NCBI GenBank assembly: GCA_010672825.2
Contig: JAAHFU020000002.1
Coordinates: 260,001-324,000, forward strand
Direction: 5' to 3'
Length of the DNA: 64,000 nt
DNA from: Leptolyngbya sp. SIO1E4
GTDB lineage: Bacteria > Cyanobacteriota > Cyanobacteriia > Phormidesmidales > Phormidesmidaceae
Below, piece after piece: positions 46,196 to 53,551 of this stretch. The translations under genes and the position numbers were made by a program. The notes beneath the pieces were generated by a model. That model saw only the letters and a list, made by a program, of their open reading frames with translations. It was not told where the DNA came from and ran no database searches. Each line of letters starts with the position of its first letter. The first letter of the stretch is position 1.

Positions 46196-46968
46196 CCCAG
46201 GCTGATCATGCCCTTGTCCGTTTGCCTGACCAGTTTCAGACCTGGCAAGAGAGTTTACACTGGTGTCCTTCTCCAGAGCAGCAACAGCTATTTCAGACGG
46301 TATACGCTGACATTCTTCGCGGGAATCAGCAAATGAACCTGACCCGTATCACAGAACCCTCCGAGTTTTGGGAGAAGCACCTATGGGACTCCTTAAGTGG
46401 CTTATCTCCTTGGTTACAACCGGTCACATCGCGTCCTGATTGGGCTATCCCCCACGCGATTGAAACCGCGATTGATATTGGGACTGGGGCCGGGTTCCCA
46501 GGATTACCCGCTGCGATCGCCCTGCCAACCTGGCAAGTGACTCTTCTAGACTCGACGCAAAAAAAAATTCGATTTCTGCAGGATCTTATCCAGTCAGCAG
46601 GTCTTGCTAACGTGCAGACAATTGCTGATAGAGCAGAGTTTTTAGCCCATCAGCTTAGCCATCGAGAGCACTACGATCTGGTTCTACTGCGCGCGGTCGG
46701 CTCCGCCGCCACCTGCGCTGAGTATGCTCTCCCCCTTGTGAAACTAGGAGGAATCGCCGTGCTTTATCGCGGTCAATGGTCTGAGGATGATTCCCGGCGT
46801 CTGTCTCAAGCGGCGCATCAGCTCGGTGGCAGCCTTCTTGCTGTACAAGCGTGGCAAACCCCTTTAACTCAAGGGGAACGTCACTGTGTTTACCTGCATA
46901 AGCACACACCCACGAGGGATGCCTTCCCGCGTCCTGTAGGGGTTCCGGCTAAACAACCCTTGACTTGA
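46192..46968 (+). CDS. rsmG: 16S rRNA (guanine(527)-N7)-methyltransferase RsmG
   Basis: SAM-dependent methyltransferase of 258 residues that modifies G527 in the 530 loop of 16S rRNA. NQQMNLTRITEPSEFWEKHLWDSL is the classic N-terminal motif. The SAM-binding IDIGTGAGFPGLPAAI, LLDSTQKKIRFLQ and the RAVG segment of the substrate loop are present. It overlaps the preceding ATPase gene by 4 bp. ATG 46192. Confidence 0.95.
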   Translation: MTQADHALVRLPDQFQTWQESLHWCPSPEQQQLFQTVYADILRGNQQMNLTRITEPSEFWEKHLWDSLSGLSPWLQPVTSRPDWAIPHAIETAIDIGTGAGFPGLPAAIALPTWQVTLLDSTQKKIRFLQDLIQSAGLANVQTIADRAEFLAHQLSHREHYDLVLLRAVGSAATCAEYALPLVKLGGIAVLYRGQWSEDDSRRLSQAAHQLGGSLLAVQAWQTPLTQGERHCVYLHKHTPTRDAFPRPVGVPAKQPLT

Positions 46969-47070
46969 CACCATCCCCCAATCAAGAGGTTTCTCGTGAT
47001 TTGTGATGGCCCGATACACGGTTGGCATCGGAGTCATCACTGTAGCTTTAAGGCGCTAAAACGGTTTGAA

Positions 47071-47168
47071 ATATAGCCTTGTTCAGGTGAGTCCAGTACA
47101 TCTGGGTCAAGGCAGGGGCTAGGGTTTGGGGTTTAGGGTGTGCTTGATTAGCCTGCATACCGCTATAT
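47071..47168 (+). repeat. Dispersed ~97-bp repeat, copy D (best ends)
   Basis: ATATAGCCTTGTTCAGGTGA at the left end and GCATACCGCTATAT at the right, giving a perfect 7-bp terminal inverted repeat ATATAGC/GCTATAT. No target-site duplication is obvious. Confidence 0.9.
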
Positions 47169-47212
47169 ATCGCGCTGGCCAGTCCGATTAGGACACGACT
47201 GCTATAGCCTCG

Positions 47213-47290
47213 TTCAGTTGATTCCAGGACATCTGAGTCTAGGCAAGGTCTTAGGGTGAGGTCTGCTCTATCTGAATACAAGCTGCTAAG
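47213..47290 (+). repeat. Dispersed repeat, copy E (shortened, diverged)
   Basis: Opens TATAGCCTCGTTCAGTTGAT and keeps ACATCTGAGTCTAGGCAAGG, but lacks part of the middle. The right end is AAGCTGCTAAG. It is the most diverged copy. Confidence 0.7.
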
Positions 47291-47507
47291 CACAGCAAGA
47301 TAGAAATAGAAGTTCAATATGAACTTTTATTGACAAAGTAGGCTTGAGCCACCTTTATGGAATCTTGTAAAGTGTAATACCTTGTAATCTGATAATGTAG
47401 TCCTGTGAACATTTAAGAACTCAGCGGGAATCCATAGAGTATCTCTCTGCGATTGGCTCTTGGTTTTTTTCGGATTGTCTGTTCTTTAGAGGAGTGATAG
47501 TGACCCC

Positions 47508-47894
47508 ATGGTTATTGATGAGCATGGCGCCGGATCTTCTACAGGCGCAATGAATCTGCAACATCGCCTAAGGGCTATTTGGCATCGTTTAACCGTTCGG
47601 TTTGTCCTTGTGCTCGGAGTCATTATTTTCTTGACTGCGGTGGGGATTGACTCTTTTCACCATCAAGCCTCTGCAGCAGATATGGGGTTCACAGGGGTAC
47701 CCGTTTCTATCATGCCTGCGCTTAAGGTTACTCAGAATGGGCTATCTGCGGAGCCCTCTGCCACTACAGCAGATACCTATTTGGAATTTGATTCTGAAAC
47801 TGCAGAGAGATTAGGCCACAGCCATCTGACAAGTGCGAGTTTGACCCGTAGCCGCCTCACGAGTGCGCACTTGTTTCCTCAAAAAGCACGGTAG
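47508..47894 (+). CDS. Hypothetical small membrane-anchored or exported protein
   Basis: 128 residues with a basic N-terminus, one hydrophobic segment (RFVLVLGVIIFLTAVGI) and a Ser/Thr-rich soluble part. A short repeated element, HLTSASLTRSRLTSAHL, lies near the end. A GAGGAG purine run is 13 nt before the ATG, a long spacing. No family recognised. It is downstream of a repeat-rich gap and may be lineage-specific. Confidence 0.5.
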   Translation: MVIDEHGAGSSTGAMNLQHRLRAIWHRLTVRFVLVLGVIIFLTAVGIDSFHHQASAADMGFTGVPVSIMPALKVTQNGLSAEPSATTADTYLEFDSETAERLGHSHLTSASLTRSRLTSAHLFPQKAR

Positions 47895-48249
47895 CCTGAT
47901 CTGGCGACATGAAAAAAATTCCTAACAGTTAAACAATTAACTGTTAGGAACTGAGGGTACTGTCTGTTTGCTTGAGGAGAAAACCTGAGGGACGTAATGC
48001 CGAGATGGTGAGGTTAACGCCATCCGACTGACTGGGGTTTCACAGATGCTCTCTTTGTCTCTCGGTGACCTTCTTTGCCTCTCGATACCCTTATGTTCCT
48101 CAATTTCCCCTGGGATGGGGGTGATAGGTATCTTGCAGGGGGCGTGATGTCTCAAGGCTAGATGGGTGATATTGCTCGTACAAATGCGTGTGCATCGCAG
48201 CTGATGGGGGTGATGTAAGTCACAGAAGCTAGGGAAAATGACCGCCTCT
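47895..48249. other. Intergenic region, 355 bp, convergent
   Basis: Contains the perfect hairpin at 47919-47950. A 118-codon minus-strand frame runs through it but overlaps the SDR gene's end and looks non-coding. Nothing else is supported. Confidence 0.6.
47919..47950 (-). terminator. Perfect 14-bp hairpin with T-tract on minus strand
   Basis: Arms TTCCTAACAGTTAA and TTAACTGTTAGGAA around the loop ACAA. On the minus strand the stem is followed by seven T, as in a rho-independent terminator, so it likely ends transcription from the SDR gene 300 bp upstream. It also lies 24 bp after the plus-strand hypothetical and could act on both. Confidence 0.7.
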
Positions 48250-49011
48250 TTACCAGGGGAGTCGGCTCCCATCCCATGAGAAAAACTTTCCACTGTCTGC
48301 CTCAGTCAAACCATGGATGATGGTCAAAAGCTGACTAACCGTGCGATCTACTGAGAACAGTTTTCCCGGCGACACATTGCGCTGAAAAGGTTTAGAAAGG
48401 CGCGTATCTGTTGTGCCTGGGTGCAGCGCCACCACAATAGTGTGAGGATTTTTACGGCGATATTCAATCGCAATTGTCTTCAGAAACATATTCAGGGCGG
48501 CTTTGGAGGCACGATAGCCGTACCACCCTCCCAGATGATTGTCTTCAATGCTGCCGACTTTGGCTGAAATCGTGGTGAATACGCTACCAGTTCGCTTTTT
48601 GAGCAACGGTTGCAGATGCTTGGCCAATAAAACCGTCGGAAGGCTATTGACCTGAAAATAGTGAAGGAGGTTGGCGGAATCGATTTGTCGCAGCCCTTTT
48701 TCGGGTTGCAGATCGCCATCGTGGAGAATGCCAACACAATTAATCATCAGATCAAGAGTGTCGCCTCGGGCCTGGATGTCGGCTGCACATTGGGCGATCG
48801 CACTTTCCTGGGTAGCATCCATCGGTAAGCAGGTGAGCTGGGGGTGATTAAGGGCCAATAGGGCGGCGGCTGTGTTTGGGTTGCGATAAGTGGCATAAAC
48901 CCGAGCGATACGTGCTTCCTCTAGCAGATGTCTTACAAATCCCAATCCAATGCCCTGGCTAGCCCCAACGACTAGGGCAATACCCTGCTGCAACCCTTCA
49001 CCAAATGTCAT
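48250..49011 (-). CDS. SDR-family NAD(P)-dependent oxidoreductase (CsgA-like)
   Basis: Short-chain dehydrogenase of 253 residues. It has the cofactor motif VVGASQGIGLGF, NCVGI after strand 4, TTISAKVGSIEDN with the catalytic Ser, and YGYRASK with the Tyr-Lys pair. It closely resembles the SDR at 2136-2801 around GSIEDN and the YGYR active site. The 53-bp gap to the upstream ArsR regulator gene on the same strand suggests a two-gene operon. Substrate unknown; carbonyl reduction is likely. ATG 49011. Confidence 0.9.
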   Translation of the reverse strand: MTFGEGLQQGIALVVGASQGIGLGFVRHLLEEARIARVYATYRNPNTAAALLALNHPQLTCLPMDATQESAIAQCAADIQARGDTLDLMINCVGILHDGDLQPEKGLRQIDSANLLHYFQVNSLPTVLLAKHLQPLLKKRTGSVFTTISAKVGSIEDNHLGGWYGYRASKAALNMFLKTIAIEYRRKNPHTIVVALHPGTTDTRLSKPFQRNVSPGKLFSVDRTVSQLLTIIHGLTEADSGKFFSWDGSRLPW

Positions 49012-49064
49012 TCCTTGTCACCCGAACGTTCTGATATTCTACGGCGACTGAAAAATTTGAGGGA

Positions 49065-49394
49065 TTATCTCTCCGCTGAAGCGATGGTCTTGGCCTCAGC
49101 AACACTCAAAATTGTTTCTAGTAGTCCCGGAAAGCGATCGCTCAAATCCTCTTGACGCAGAGAATTCATATGCTGGGTTCCCTGCTTGCGACAATAAATA
49201 ACCCCTGCTTCTCGCAAGATCTTAAAGTGGTGAGAAAGGGTAGACTTCGCCACTGGGACTTCTATCGCGGCGCAAGAAAGTTCTTGTTCAATTGCCAAGC
49301 GCTTCACAATGGCTAACCGCACAGGGTCGCCCAGAGCATACAACACACACTCTAGGGAAATATCTTCCTTATCTGGATGGTGAATCGGCCTCAT
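49065..49394 (-). CDS. ArsR-family winged-helix transcription regulator
   Basis: Small dimeric repressor of 109 residues. The wHTH contains LGDPVRLAIVKRLA, CAAIEVPVAKSTLSHHFKILREAGVIYCRKQGTQHMNSLR. The typical ArsR metal site (CVC) is absent; three isolated Cys (about 16, 41 and 70) could sense thiol stress, but that is only inference. It is upstream of the SDR gene and divergent from trxA. The 153-bp gap between them would carry its operator. Start at ATG 49394. Confidence 0.92.
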   Translation of the reverse strand: MRPIHHPDKEDISLECVLYALGDPVRLAIVKRLAIEQELSCAAIEVPVAKSTLSHHFKILREAGVIYCRKQGTQHMNSLRQEDLSDRFPGLLETILSVAEAKTIASAER

Positions 49395-49441
49395 AGTTGC
49401 ATTATCGCATAGAGAACGCTATAGTTTGATTGTTCAGGTTT

Positions 49442-49493
49442 TTCGAACAAATTTGATTTGAAGAGACTTAATTCAAGCAAGCTTGATTCGAAC
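49442..49493. promoter_or_regulatory. Candidate operator cluster between arsR-type gene and trxA
   Basis: Two direct copies of TTCGAAC (49442-49448 and 49487-49493), each a TTCGAA palindrome plus C, enclose an inverted repeat TCAAGC-AA-GCTTGA (49473-49486). The element lies about 50-100 bp from both divergent start codons. It fits an ArsR-type operator, but nothing proves it. Confidence 0.45.
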
Positions 49494-49547
49494 ACCTGTA
49501 TTTTTCGCTTCATTCCACCTTTAGTAAATTGAGCGGAGGTATCTATC

Positions 49548-49874
49548 ATGTCCGCTGTTGCAGAAACTACCCAAGCAACTTTCGCAACGGATGTCCTTCA
49601 GAGTGATTCGCCTGTTCTAGTAGATTTCTGGGCGCCTTGGTGTGGCCCTTGTCGGTTGGTGTCTGGCGTTGTTGATGAAATTGCTCAAGACTACGCAGGC
49701 CGTGTCAAGGTTGTCAAGATTAATACCGATGAGCAGGCGGCGATTGCCTCCCAATACGGCATCCGCAGCATTCCTACGCTCGTGGTGTTTAACCAGGGGC
49801 AGGCGGTTGATCGAGTCGTGGGGGCGGTGCCTAAGACCACGTTGGCGCAGACTTTAGACAAGCATTTGAGCTGA
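49548..49874 (+). CDS. trxA: Thioredoxin (m/x type, TrxA)
   Basis: Disulfide reductant of 108 residues with the WCGPC active site at 31-35 and the cis-Pro in [10 protein letters not shown]. It carries electrons from ferredoxin- or NADPH-thioredoxin reductase to target enzymes. It has the classical length, with no extra domain. ATG 49548 is preceded by a GGAGGT-type site (GCGGAGGTATCTATC). A terminator hairpin follows directly. Confidence 0.96.
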   Translation: MSAVAETTQATFATDVLQSDSPVLVDFWAPWCGPCRLVSGVVDEIAQDYAGRVKVVKINTDEQAAIASQYGIRSIPTLVVFNQGQAVDRVVGAVPKTTLAQTLDKHLS

Positions 49875-49882
49875 TCTGGGTC

Positions 49883-49904
49883 ACTGCAGCAGCAATGCTG
49901 CAGT
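49883..49904 (+). terminator. trxA terminator hairpin
   Basis: ACTGCAGCA-GCAA-TGCTGCAGT, a perfect 9-bp stem with a 4-nt loop, followed by TTTGAGTC. It begins 8 bp after the trxA stop. Confidence 0.7.
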
Positions 49905-50050
49905 TTGAGTCATCTATCTATTCGCGATAACAGAGGATAGGAATCGGCATGTCTGTGGGGTCGGCGATCTCCTGACCCCATTGTCACCCTGAGTAGCTAC
50001 GGCAGTCGCCAGCCCAACTAGGGCTCGGCTGCTGCCATGTTGATTCTGTA

Positions 50051-50089
50051 CTCAGCGTCAGAACTCAGCATCAGAACTCAGCATCAGCG
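50051..50089 (+). repeat. 13-bp tandem repeat, three copies
   Basis: ACTCAGCGTCAGA, ACTCAGCATCAGA and ACTCAGCATCAGC in direct tandem, about 160 bp before the OYE start codon. Two single-base differences only. Confidence 0.9.
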
Positions 50090-50245
50090 CGACACTGGGT
50101 GTCTTAATCAACATGGCCAGTGCTTGCCTGTCAGGATTCAGTCCACCCATCTTGGTGTGGTCATAAATCTGTGTGCTCGTATCATCTTCTGTTTGTCGAA
50201 ATCGTTGTGCAAATTGATATCGCTGATCTTTATGGAGGCAGCATC

Positions 50246-51340
50246 ATGGCTGAGCAAAAAGGTTTATTTAGCCCCGTTCAACTTGGGCGTTACGACTTGC
50301 CGAACCGCATTGTGATGGCTCCGTTGACGCGTAATCGAGCCGGGGCTGGCAATATCCCGTTAGACATACACGTGACCTACTATACTCAGCGGTCATCAGC
50401 GGGGCTGATTATCACGGAAGCAACGCAGGTCTCTCCCCAAGGCGTTGGGTATCCCAATACTCCTGGCATTCATTCCCAGGCTCAAATAGAGGCTTGGCGT
50501 TCTGTTACGGAGAGTGTTCATCGACAAGGCGGGCATATTTTTCTACAGCTTTGGCATGTTGGGCGGGTTTCTCATCCTTCTTTTCATAAGGGTGCGTTGC
50601 CGGTGGCACCCAGTGCGATCGCGCCCAAGGGTGAAGCGATGACCTATGAAGGGATGCAGCCTTTTGTCACGCCTCGGGCGCTGGATTTAGATGAAATTCC
50701 TGGCATCATTGAGCAGTTTCGCCAAGGGGCTGAAAATGCGTTGGCAGCTGGGTTCGATGGTGTTGAAGTCCATGGGGCCAACGGCTACTTGCTGGATCAG
50801 TTTTTGCGAGATGGCAGCAATCAGCGCACAGATGCCTATGGCGGTTCTGTAGAAAACCGAGCCCGACTGTTACTAGAGGTCACCCAGGCTGTTGTGGATG
50901 TCTGGGGGGCCGATCGTGTAGGCGTGCGCCTTTCCCCCAGCAGTACCTTTAACGACATGGGGGATTCTGATCCTCAGGCTACCTTTGGTTATGCCATTGC
51001 AGCCCTGAATCCATTCGACCTGGCCTACCTGCATTTGCTGGAGCCAAGCGAGGCAGACCTCCGCTACGGGGGGACTCTGATTCCTACTAAAACGTTTCGT
51101 CCCCTGTATCGAGGCAACCTCATGGTGAATTGGGACTATGACAAGGCTAAAGGAAGCCAGGCGATCGCCTCGGGTGATGCGGATTTGGTGTCCTATGGCA
51201 AGCTCTTTATTGCTAACCCAGATTTGCCTCAGCGCTTTCGACTGAATGCGCCTCTGAATCAGCCTGATCCCAGCACTTTCTACGGAGGCGATGAGCATGG
51301 CTACACTGATTACCCAACCTTAGAAGAGGTGGCTGCATAG
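50246..51340 (+). CDS. Old Yellow Enzyme family alkene reductase (NADH:flavin oxidoreductase)
   Basis: FMN-dependent ene-reductase of 364 residues that reduces alpha,beta-unsaturated carbonyls and nitro compounds. LFSPVQLGRYDLPNRIVMAPLTRNRA, the catalytic HxxN-like pair in FDGVEVHGANGYLLDQFL, and the C-terminal phosphate-binding YGKLFIANPDLPQRF are present. ATG 50246 is chosen because GGAGG lies 7 nt upstream; the frame is open further upstream but not conserved. Its position after trxA suggests a thiol/electrophile defence role, an inference from proximity only. Confidence 0.95.
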   Translation: MAEQKGLFSPVQLGRYDLPNRIVMAPLTRNRAGAGNIPLDIHVTYYTQRSSAGLIITEATQVSPQGVGYPNTPGIHSQAQIEAWRSVTESVHRQGGHIFLQLWHVGRVSHPSFHKGALPVAPSAIAPKGEAMTYEGMQPFVTPRALDLDEIPGIIEQFRQGAENALAAGFDGVEVHGANGYLLDQFLRDGSNQRTDAYGGSVENRARLLLEVTQAVVDVWGADRVGVRLSPSSTFNDMGDSDPQATFGYAIAALNPFDLAYLHLLEPSEADLRYGGTLIPTKTFRPLYRGNLMVNWDYDKAKGSQAIASGDADLVSYGKLFIANPDLPQRFRLNAPLNQPDPSTFYGGDEHGYTDYPTLEEVAA

Positions 51341-51368
51341 GGTGAATGACAGCCAGGCTCAGATGCAA

Positions 51369-51420
51369 TCAGGATTGGTGTGCTGATGGATCGCGCCAAT
51401 CCTGACTGCTTACTCTCTTT
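51369..51420 (+). terminator. Likely terminator of the OYE gene
   Basis: TCAGGATTGG and CCAATCCTGA form a perfect 10-bp stem (51369-51378 / 51397-51406) followed by a T-rich run CTGCTTACTCTCTTTT. Confidence 0.6.
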
Positions 51421-51444
51421 TCGGAAAAAGATGAAATACCTCTA

Positions 51445-51466
51445 GGGACAGCAAATTTGCTGTCCC
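51445..51466. other. 22-bp perfect palindrome
   Basis: GGGACAGCAAA / TTTGCTGTCCC. It lies between the OYE terminator and the glycosyltransferase gene; it may be a second terminator or an operator for 51609-52592. Confidence 0.6.
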
Positions 51467-51608
51467 GATTCCCGATTTGTCAGTATCTGCAGATTGAGAC
51501 ATCCCATAGCAGCTTTTATCTTTAAACTGGGCAGTCTAAAAGTGGGGTTCTACGTGCCGCCACTCAGGCGTCAACGAAATATTTTTGATAGCATTGGTGG
51601 ATCAAAGC

Positions 51609-52592
51609 ATGACTACTGCTCAAAAGTTTCTTGTCTGTAAGGGCACCTCAGGTATGGGCAATCGAATTCTTGCAGCCTGTACCGCGCTTTTATATGGTGA
51701 ACTTGCTAATCGTAAAGTTGTGATTGATTGGCGAGATGAGAGCTATTCAGAAGGTGGAGAAAATGCTTTTTCGACCTATTTTGACTGCCCGACTGCCTAT
51801 CCAATAGACGCACTACCAGAAACTGATTCTGTCTTTCCTGATTTGTGGGTTGGCAACCTAGATCAATCGTTGGGTAAATATCGCGCTGAACTCAACCTTA
51901 AGGGTTATGCTGACATGTCATTTGACCCTTCTAAAATAGACTTTTCAGAAGATATTATTGTTTTTTGCGCATATACTCATAAAATCAACAGCTTACGCCC
52001 TCTCTTTAAAGGAGAGTTTGCTCCCTTCAGCGAGATGACCGTTTCGGAGATATTAAGGTCGATTCTAGATGCAAAAATGCATCTGGTAAAACAAATTAGT
52101 GATGAAATTTATGGGTATAAGAAAAAGAACTTTACCCCAAATACTATTGGCGTTCATGTGCGCTATACCGATATCAAAGTTCCCCTCGAAAAGATTATTG
52201 GGAAAGTTCAAACACTCGTGAATAAGCACAAAGGTTCAGCCGTCTTCTTGGCAACTGACTCTCAAGATGTGATCACCCAATTTGAACAAAAGTTTTCAGG
52301 ACTGATCACCGTAGATAAATGGTTTCCCCCCCAGGGACAGCGCATGCACCAAAACTGGGATAATTGCCCTGATCGCTACCAGAATGGTGTAGAAGCGCTC
52401 ACCGATCTTTACCTGCTTTCAGAATGCAATAGCCTGGTATTTTCATCAAAGTCTTCCTTTGGCTATGTTGCTTCCCTATTGAGCAAGGCTGATACCCGAA
52501 ACATTTATGATGTAGAGATCGATACTTCTTTGATGGGGCGTTTGCGACGACAGTCTAAAGGGTTACTTAAATCACTGGCAGCTAAGAATTAA
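51609..52592 (+). CDS. NodZ/FUT8-like fucosyltransferase-superfamily protein
   Basis: Probable glycosyltransferase of 327 residues. The N-terminal GTSGMGNRILAACTALLYGEL resembles the donor-site glycine region of alpha-1,6-fucosyltransferases. HVRYTD (183-188) matches the HxRxTD motif, and DLYLLSECNSLVFSSKSSFGY matches the C-terminal SSF motif. The donor is GDP-fucose in known members; here donor and acceptor are unknown. ATG 51609 is the best start, with a TTG eight codons upstream. The gene is visibly more AT-rich than its neighbours, which hints at lateral transfer. Confidence 0.78.
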   Translation: MTTAQKFLVCKGTSGMGNRILAACTALLYGELANRKVVIDWRDESYSEGGENAFSTYFDCPTAYPIDALPETDSVFPDLWVGNLDQSLGKYRAELNLKGYADMSFDPSKIDFSEDIIVFCAYTHKINSLRPLFKGEFAPFSEMTVSEILRSILDAKMHLVKQISDEIYGYKKKNFTPNTIGVHVRYTDIKVPLEKIIGKVQTLVNKHKGSAVFLATDSQDVITQFEQKFSGLITVDKWFPPQGQRMHQNWDNCPDRYQNGVEALTDLYLLSECNSLVFSSKSSFGYVASLLSKADTRNIYDVEIDTSLMGRLRRQSKGLLKSLAAKN

Positions 52593-52662
52593 GCCTCAGC
52601 TATTTTTGTTAAACGCTCCTTTCTCATGCCTTGCCAGATGGAGATTGTAGGAGCGTATTCTG

Positions 52663-52690
52663 GGTTTAACGTGCGATCGCACGTTAAACC
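52663..52690. terminator. 28-bp perfect palindrome centred on HIP1 (bidirectional terminator)
   Basis: GGTTTAACGTGCGA / TCGCACGTTAAACC with GCGATCGC at the centre. It lies between the convergent NodZ-like and ccmP genes, and its right edge directly abuts the ccmP stop codon. Confidence 0.65.
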
Positions 52691-53329
52691 TTATTCATTG
52701 CGGCCCCCCATGGGTTCTCGTCCTGGTAGGGTTTCCATCACGGACAGAACCGCCTGCTGTGCGGCCAGAATATCTCGCTCTTCGCCTCCGAGGTATAGGC
52801 GACCAAAGCTGCCCACAGCAGTGATTTGAAGAATATTAATCAGCGCTGCCTTTTCTGCTTCATTGGCGGCAAGGGCCGCATAGGCCGCCGGTTCTACTTC
52901 AAAAACGTAGAGGGTTTGCCCTGCCACAATCATGTTGCCGCGACGACTGCGGTTAATTAGCTGCACATGATGAGGGTCAAGGTTGCGGATAACCTGACTC
53001 GAAATTACTCGGGGGCGCAGGCAATCCCGACGGTTGACCCCAATTGCATCTAACATTGCTCGCCCGGCAGCGCGAACCTCTGCCTGACTGCTGGAGTGAA
53101 TTTCTAAGTTTCCATACAGCCGTTCAACCATCAAGACGGCAGGGCGCACTACCGCAGCCTTCAGAGCAATGTCCATCAAGCGGTTAATCTCAATGCCGGG
53201 AGAAATCTCAATCCAGAGAGACGTATCTCCTGGTAACGGCAAAAAGCCAACAGAGACGGTGCCCATATAGGCGGCGTGTTGAGGTTGCAAGCTGTCAATG
53301 TATACATAGCTACGCAGGTCTACGCCCAA
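52691..53329 (-). CDS. ccmP: Carboxysome shell protein CcmP (tandem BMC domain)
   Basis: Trimer-forming tandem-BMC protein that stacks into double-layered shell units with a large gated pore, probably for larger metabolites. [43 protein letters not shown] and [19 protein letters not shown] form the first domain. [36 protein letters not shown] and [13 protein letters not shown] form the second. I use a TTG at 53329, since the family begins MG(V)xLRSYV, the product is then 212 residues as usual, and AGGAG lies 11 nt upstream. The open frame extends to 53443 but that part is not conserved. No other ccm gene is close. Confidence 0.92.
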   Translation of the reverse strand: MGVDLRSYVYIDSLQPQHAAYMGTVSVGFLPLPGDTSLWIEISPGIEINRLMDIALKAAVVRPAVLMVERLYGNLEIHSSSQAEVRAAGRAMLDAIGVNRRDCLRPRVISSQVIRNLDPHHVQLINRSRRGNMIVAGQTLYVFEVEPAAYAALAANEAEKAALINILQITAVGSFGRLYLGGEERDILAAQQAVLSVMETLPGREPMGGRNE

Positions 53330-53551
53330 AATATTCTCTGCTCCTAAACTCCCTGGCCAGTATACCGGGATGCGGCTCCTAGAACTGTTCGATTTCCTAG
53401 GGGAACTGTAGGAAATAATGTTGTTTGATTCGGTGGCAATCAACAGTCGCGCTAAAGGTATCAGCGGCTACAGTCATATCCGTATTGGGAGAGGTTGGCG
53501 AGCAGGTCAGCGGGTAGAGGATCCCCGATGAGAGTGCTGAGTGAAGGTACT

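Larger units (their letters stand above)
46969..47507. other. Intergenic region, 539 bp with two repeat copies
   Basis: Contains copies D and E of the dispersed repeat in tandem, separated by 44 bp. A TTGACA-like element is at 47330-47335, but I see no good -10. No gene is supported in it. Confidence 0.65.
49875..50245. other. Intergenic region, 371 bp
   Basis: Holds the trxA terminator, a 13-bp x 3 tandem repeat (50051-50089) and the upstream region of the OYE gene. A segment at about 50015-50040 resembles the spacer between repeat copies D and E. Confidence 0.6.

Noticed and set aside
47048-47317. 89-codon minus-strand frame between rsmG and 47508
   Set aside because: It runs through repeat copies D and E, and has no family-like content or ribosome site.
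47937-48293. 118-codon minus-strand frame next to the SDR gene
   Set aside because: It overlaps the SDR end in another frame, ends inside a terminator hairpin and has Cys/His/Pro-rich random composition.
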